Assembly (NCBI RefSeq): GCF_029910235.1
Contig: NZ_CP112874.1
Span: 3,100,001-3,164,000, forward strand
Reading direction: 5' to 3'
Length of the DNA stretch: 64,000 nucleotides
DNA from: Pseudanabaena galeata CCNP1313
GTDB lineage: Bacteria; Cyanobacteriota; Cyanobacteriia; Pseudanabaenales; Pseudanabaenaceae
The notes beneath the pieces were generated by a model. The model was not told where the DNA came from. It was given only the letters and a program-made list of their open reading frames with translations, and did not search any database. Position 1 is the first letter of the stretch; every line of letters begins with the position of its first letter. A program made the translations under genes and the position numbers. Positions 61,654 through 64,000 of this stretch are shown here, piece by piece.

Positions 61654-61808
61654 GACTTGGGCTTGGAGACCAAGCCCCTACCTTTACAAATATAGCAGTC
61701 CTAAATCATTTGTAGATTTTTGGGTTTGTGGAAGCGCACCCCGAAGGGGTGCGCTTCCACAAACCATTTAGGATTGCTATATGTAGGGATTTGGTCTCCA
61801 AATCCTCT
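61650..61808. repeat. Family D repeat, copy 2, interrupted by family C
   Basis: GGGCTTGGAGACCAAGCCCC..., loop TTTACAAATATG, and TGTAGGGATTTGGTCTCCAA... are separated by the family C unit at 61691-61781. Removing that unit and one TA restores a D element that aligns base for base with the loop of copy 1. Confidence 0.85.
61691..61781. repeat. Family C repeat, copy 5, inserted in family D
   Basis: Ends TATAGCAGTCCTAAAT and ATTTAGGATTGCTATA (15 of 16 complementary); inner hairpin GTTTGTGGAAGCGCACCCC-GAA-GGGGTGCGCTTCCACAAAC. TA duplicated at the borders. Confidence 0.9.
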
Positions 61809-61819
61809 TTTAAATGTGT

Positions 61820-61864
61820 TATACCAAAGCACAAAATGGCGTAGCCATTTTGTGCTTTGGTATA
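61820..61864. repeat. Hairpin repeat H
   Basis: Perfect inverted repeat TATACCAAAGCACAAAATGGC with loop GTA. Related fragments lie near 11.47 and 5.39 kb. Confidence 0.65.
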
Positions 61865-61981
61865 AATCAAGTATCGCTAAATATATGACCGAAGGTGCTA
61901 TACTTTAGACGGTCAGAACTTGAGCTTTGAGAAAATGGGATAATCGGCTAAAGAATTTAATACTGCCGCCAAAATTAATTC

Positions 61982-62500
61982 ATGATTACAATCGAATTTT
62001 CAGAAGACGAGAAGAAAAAACTACTGCACGAAAGATTTCATCATCCTCATCCAAGGGTGCAGATCAAAATGGAAGCACTGTGGTTAAAAAGTCAAGGCAT
62101 GGAGCATCAAGCTATTACCCAGTTGGTCGGGATTTCAGCAAACACCTTACGCAGTTATCTGCGTGAGTACGAAGACGGAGGCATTGAAAGACTTAAGGAG
62201 ATCCGATTTCACCGTCCAAGTAGCAAGTTAATAGACCATGCACCAAGTATAGAAGCACATTTCCGTAAACACCCACCCGCAAGTATTAACGCAGCAATCG
62301 GAAACATTGAAACCCTCACGGGAATTCGTCGATCCCCCACCCAAGTCAGGCTATTTATGAAGCGCATGGGTATGAAATGTCTTAAGGTTGGTGTGTTTCC
62401 AGCCAAGGCAGATCCAGATGTACAGGAAACCTACAGACTCGAAGAGCTAGAACCTCGCATTGAAGAAGCTAAAGCAGGGAAAAGAGCCCTTTTTTTGTAG
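61982..62500 (+). CDS. IS630 transposase, first frame (N-terminal part)
   Basis: 172 residues: winged helix-turn-helix DNA-binding region (RFHHPHPRVQIKMEALWLKS, GISANTLRSYLREYEDGGIE) and a linker leading to AKADPDVQETY. The frame ends KRALFL-stop directly on a run of seven T. The sequence T-TTT-TTG is an X-XXY-YYZ slippery heptamer, so a -1 shift would join it to the second frame. The ATG at 61982 starts about 80 bases inside the left end. This organisation is known for IS630 elements. Confidence 0.88.
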   Translation: MITIEFSEDEKKKLLHERFHHPHPRVQIKMEALWLKSQGMEHQAITQLVGISANTLRSYLREYEDGGIERLKEIRFHRPSSKLIDHAPSIEAHFRKHPPASINAAIGNIETLTGIRRSPTQVRLFMKRMGMKCLKVGVFPAKADPDVQETYRLEELEPRIEEAKAGKRALFL

Positions 62501-62517
62501 ATGCAGCTCATTTCGTT

Positions 62518-63024
62518 ATGGGGGCTTTTCTAGGATTTGTATGGTGTTTTGAGCGGTTGTTTGTGCGAGCACCCTGTGGACGCAAACGTTTTAATGTCCT
62601 AGCCGCATTAAATGCTATCACCCATGAAGTCATTACCGTCACCAATGACTCCTATATCAATGCTTTGAGTGTCTGTGAACTGCTCGAAAAATTGGCTACC
62701 CTCGGTTTATCCATCCCCATCACCCTCGTTTTAGACAATGCTCGATATCAAAAGTGTCAACTTGTCCAAGATTTAGCACATTCTCTCGGAATTGAGTTGC
62801 TCTTCCTGCCCAGTTATTCCCCTAACCTCAATCTCATTGAGCGATTCTGGAAATTTGTCAAACAAAAATGTTTGTACTCAAAATACTATGAGGATTTTAC
62901 GTTGTTTCAGGATGCTATTTCTTCATGTATTGAGAACGCTCATATTAACCATAAAAAAGAACTGCTATCGCTACTCACTCTCCGTTTCCAAAATCTCAAA
63001 AAAGCTCAGATTATACCCGTTTAA
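62518..63024 (+). CDS. IS630 transposase, second frame (catalytic part)
   Basis: 168 residues from ATG, but the frame begins at the slippery site so that DAAHFVMGAF belongs to it. It contains the DDE catalytic triad: first Asp in VDAAHF (just before the ATG), second in LVLDNARYQ, and Glu in SPNLNLIERFWKFVKQK. It ends LTLRFQNLKK, QIIPV. Produced as a fusion by frameshifting, it would be an active transposase; no other lesion is seen. Confidence 0.88.
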   Translation: MGAFLGFVWCFERLFVRAPCGRKRFNVLAALNAITHEVITVTNDSYINALSVCELLEKLATLGLSIPITLVLDNARYQKCQLVQDLAHSLGIELLFLPSYSPNLNLIERFWKFVKQKCLYSKYYEDFTLFQDAISSCIENAHINHKKELLSLLTLRFQNLKKAQIIPV

Positions 63025-63111
63025 AGTATAACGATTATTTGACGATATCAGCTAAACTAAACTTACCAGTTAATTTCATCTAGCAATTTTTGGCATAAGC
63101 TATCATCCCAA

Positions 63112-64000
63112 ATGTTTTTAAGTAACAAAATATTTTATGGATATGCGATCGCTCTAGGTATTACCTCCTTAGGTACTATAACTGGATTGCTATTGGGAAA
63201 TTACTACCATCAAGAAGTATTACAAAAGAGTCAGGTTATATCTCAAGAGCGTAAATCTATAAATGCGCTCCAGTTAGACATTTTATATAATCAACCTGCC
63301 CCACAACTATCTCCAAAACTAAATAATGTTGAGATTTTGCGGCAAGAAAATCGAAAATTGCTTGAATCCATTCAAACAAACTTAAATATTGTCAAGGCTC
63401 ATCACAATTCGGGAGAATTCTCAACCATAGAAGGATTAGAAGCCTTACTAAAGGAACAAAAGCAGTTTTTAACCGAATTTCAGCAAGAATATCAAGATTT
63501 GTTCGATCGCCTAGAGCGACTCACCATATCACCTAACACATCGCCTAAAAACCTCATTGATGCAGAATTACAGCTAGTAGCGTTTTTTAAGAGCAAGAAT
63601 TTTCTGCGGTTTATTGAATTTTCCGATCGCCTATCTCCCTTTGCTGAGATTGTGTACCAACGGGAAAAAGAAGTGGATTTAGATCTTAGTCAAGCGAAGG
63701 TAGTTCGTATTCAAATAGTACTGATTAGCATGTTCCTGTCAGTCGTAACTGCGGCTTTATTTATCAAGTGTGCTAGCCATGCGATCGCCATTGAACAAGC
63801 TCAAAACAACCAAAGATTGCAAGATCAACTAGTTGAGCGTCAACAAACCGAAGCTAAATTACTCAAGAGCGAAGCCCATCAACGCGCCATACTGAGTGCG
63901 ATTCCCGACATGATCATTCGCATGAGTCGAGAAGGCTTCTATTCGGAATGTGTTACTACTCCCAACTTTGCAGTGGTAGGTGTTTTACAAGATCTGGTAG
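63112..64000 (+). CDS. Membrane sensor protein (PAS), truncated by the window edge
   Basis: 296 complete codons from the ATG at 63112, no stop before the end. TM1 lies at about 9-31, then an extracytoplasmic coiled-coil-rich loop (about 32-200, with EILRQENRKLLESIQTNL and EQKQFLTEFQQEYQDLF), TM2 at about 203-228, a second coiled coil, and the beginning of a PAS domain (ILSAIPDMIIRMSREGFYSE). This is the typical N-terminus of a membrane-bound sensor histidine kinase or cyclase, and the output domain lies outside. Given the three kinases nearby, a histidine kinase is likely but unproven. Confidence 0.75.
   Translation, partial: MFLSNKIFYGYAIALGITSLGTITGLLLGNYYHQEVLQKSQVISQERKSINALQLDILYNQPAPQLSPKLNNVEILRQENRKLLESIQTNLNIVKAHHNSGEFSTIEGLEALLKEQKQFLTEFQQEYQDLFDRLERLTISPNTSPKNLIDAELQLVAFFKSKNFLRFIEFSDRLSPFAEIVYQREKEVDLDLSQAKVVRIQIVLISMFLSVVTAALFIKCASHAIAIEQAQNNQRLQDQLVERQQTEAKLLKSEAHQRAILSAIPDMIIRMSREGFYSECVTTPNFAVVGVLQDLV

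Larger units (their letters stand above)
61901..63028 (+). mobile_element. IS630-family insertion sequence
   Basis: 1,128 bp. The ends TACTTTAGACGG and, on the other strand, TACTTTAAACGG form terminal inverted repeats. A TA duplication flanks it (61899-61900 and 63029-63030), as for IS630/Tc1. It carries one transposase split into two frames. Confidence 0.9.

Noticed and set aside
61927-62166. Overlapping frame at the start of the IS630 transposase
   Set aside because: Out-of-frame shadow of the DNA-binding domain.

Overview
The window is a stretch of a cyanobacterial chromosome. The evidence is photosystem genes (psaM, the rubA-ycf48 pair), cyanophycinase, DUF4327, CHAT/two-partner-secretion and DUF928 proteins, very frequent GCGATCGC (HIP1) octamers, and a dense load of intergenic hairpin repeats. 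A Pseudanabaena-like filamentous cyanobacterium is my best guess; that is inference from gene content and repeat style, not a database match.

Layout. 0-4.8 kb (+): 3' end of pntA, then pntA2 and pntB (proton-translocating transhydrogenase), a mazEF pair, an ABC-2 permease and a stand-alone AAA-associated domain. 4.8-11 kb (-): FKBP isomerase, tRNA-Phe, a DUF218 protein, recR, a secreted HEXXH protein, a PP2C phosphatase and an ABC1/AarF kinase. 11.5-22 kb: a cluster of a CHASE2-GGDEF cyclase and DUF928 protein (-), an exported CHAT caspase-like TPR protein and a TpsA exoprotein (-), and the divergent TpsB outer-membrane transporter (+). 22-24.5 kb: a gene-poor accessory strip with three small unexplained minus-strand genes and many repeats. 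24.5-41.2 kb: comEC, an S9 peptidase, rubA-ycf48, pyk, plsC, bolA, a stomatin-like SPFH gene, cphB, a DUF4327 gene, a livH-type permease, a C39-like peptidase, a TPR protein and DUF29. 41.3-50.2 kb: fabG, a cupredoxin, two glycosyltransferases, a methyltransferase, Uma2, psaM (32 aa), an esterase, the heme-lyase component CcsB/CcsA and tRNA-Asp. 50.6-61.7 kb: three tandem paralogous CBS-PAS-histidine kinase-receiver genes. The first is split by a 1,630-bp IS1380-family element flanked by a TTAA duplication. 61.9-63.0 kb: an IS630-family element. 63.1 kb to the end: a truncated membrane sensor.

The most unusual feature is the intergenic repeat landscape. At least six families of palindromic, MITE-like elements recur (called A to F here). 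Within families A and B the arms differ between copies, yet each copy stays almost perfectly self-complementary, so the changes are compensated. Families A and C share the terminal sequence TATAGCAAT. One C copy sits inside a D element with a TA duplication, which shows past mobility. Several elements abut genes and supply stop codons or even C-terminal codons (glycosyltransferase at 42.7 kb, tpsB, the split kinase). The TpsA/TpsB-CHAT-DUF928-CHASE2 cluster is the best candidate for a poorly described functional system: all five products carry export signals or membrane segments, suggesting a cell-surface or periplasmic protease/exoprotein module next to a c-di-GMP enzyme.
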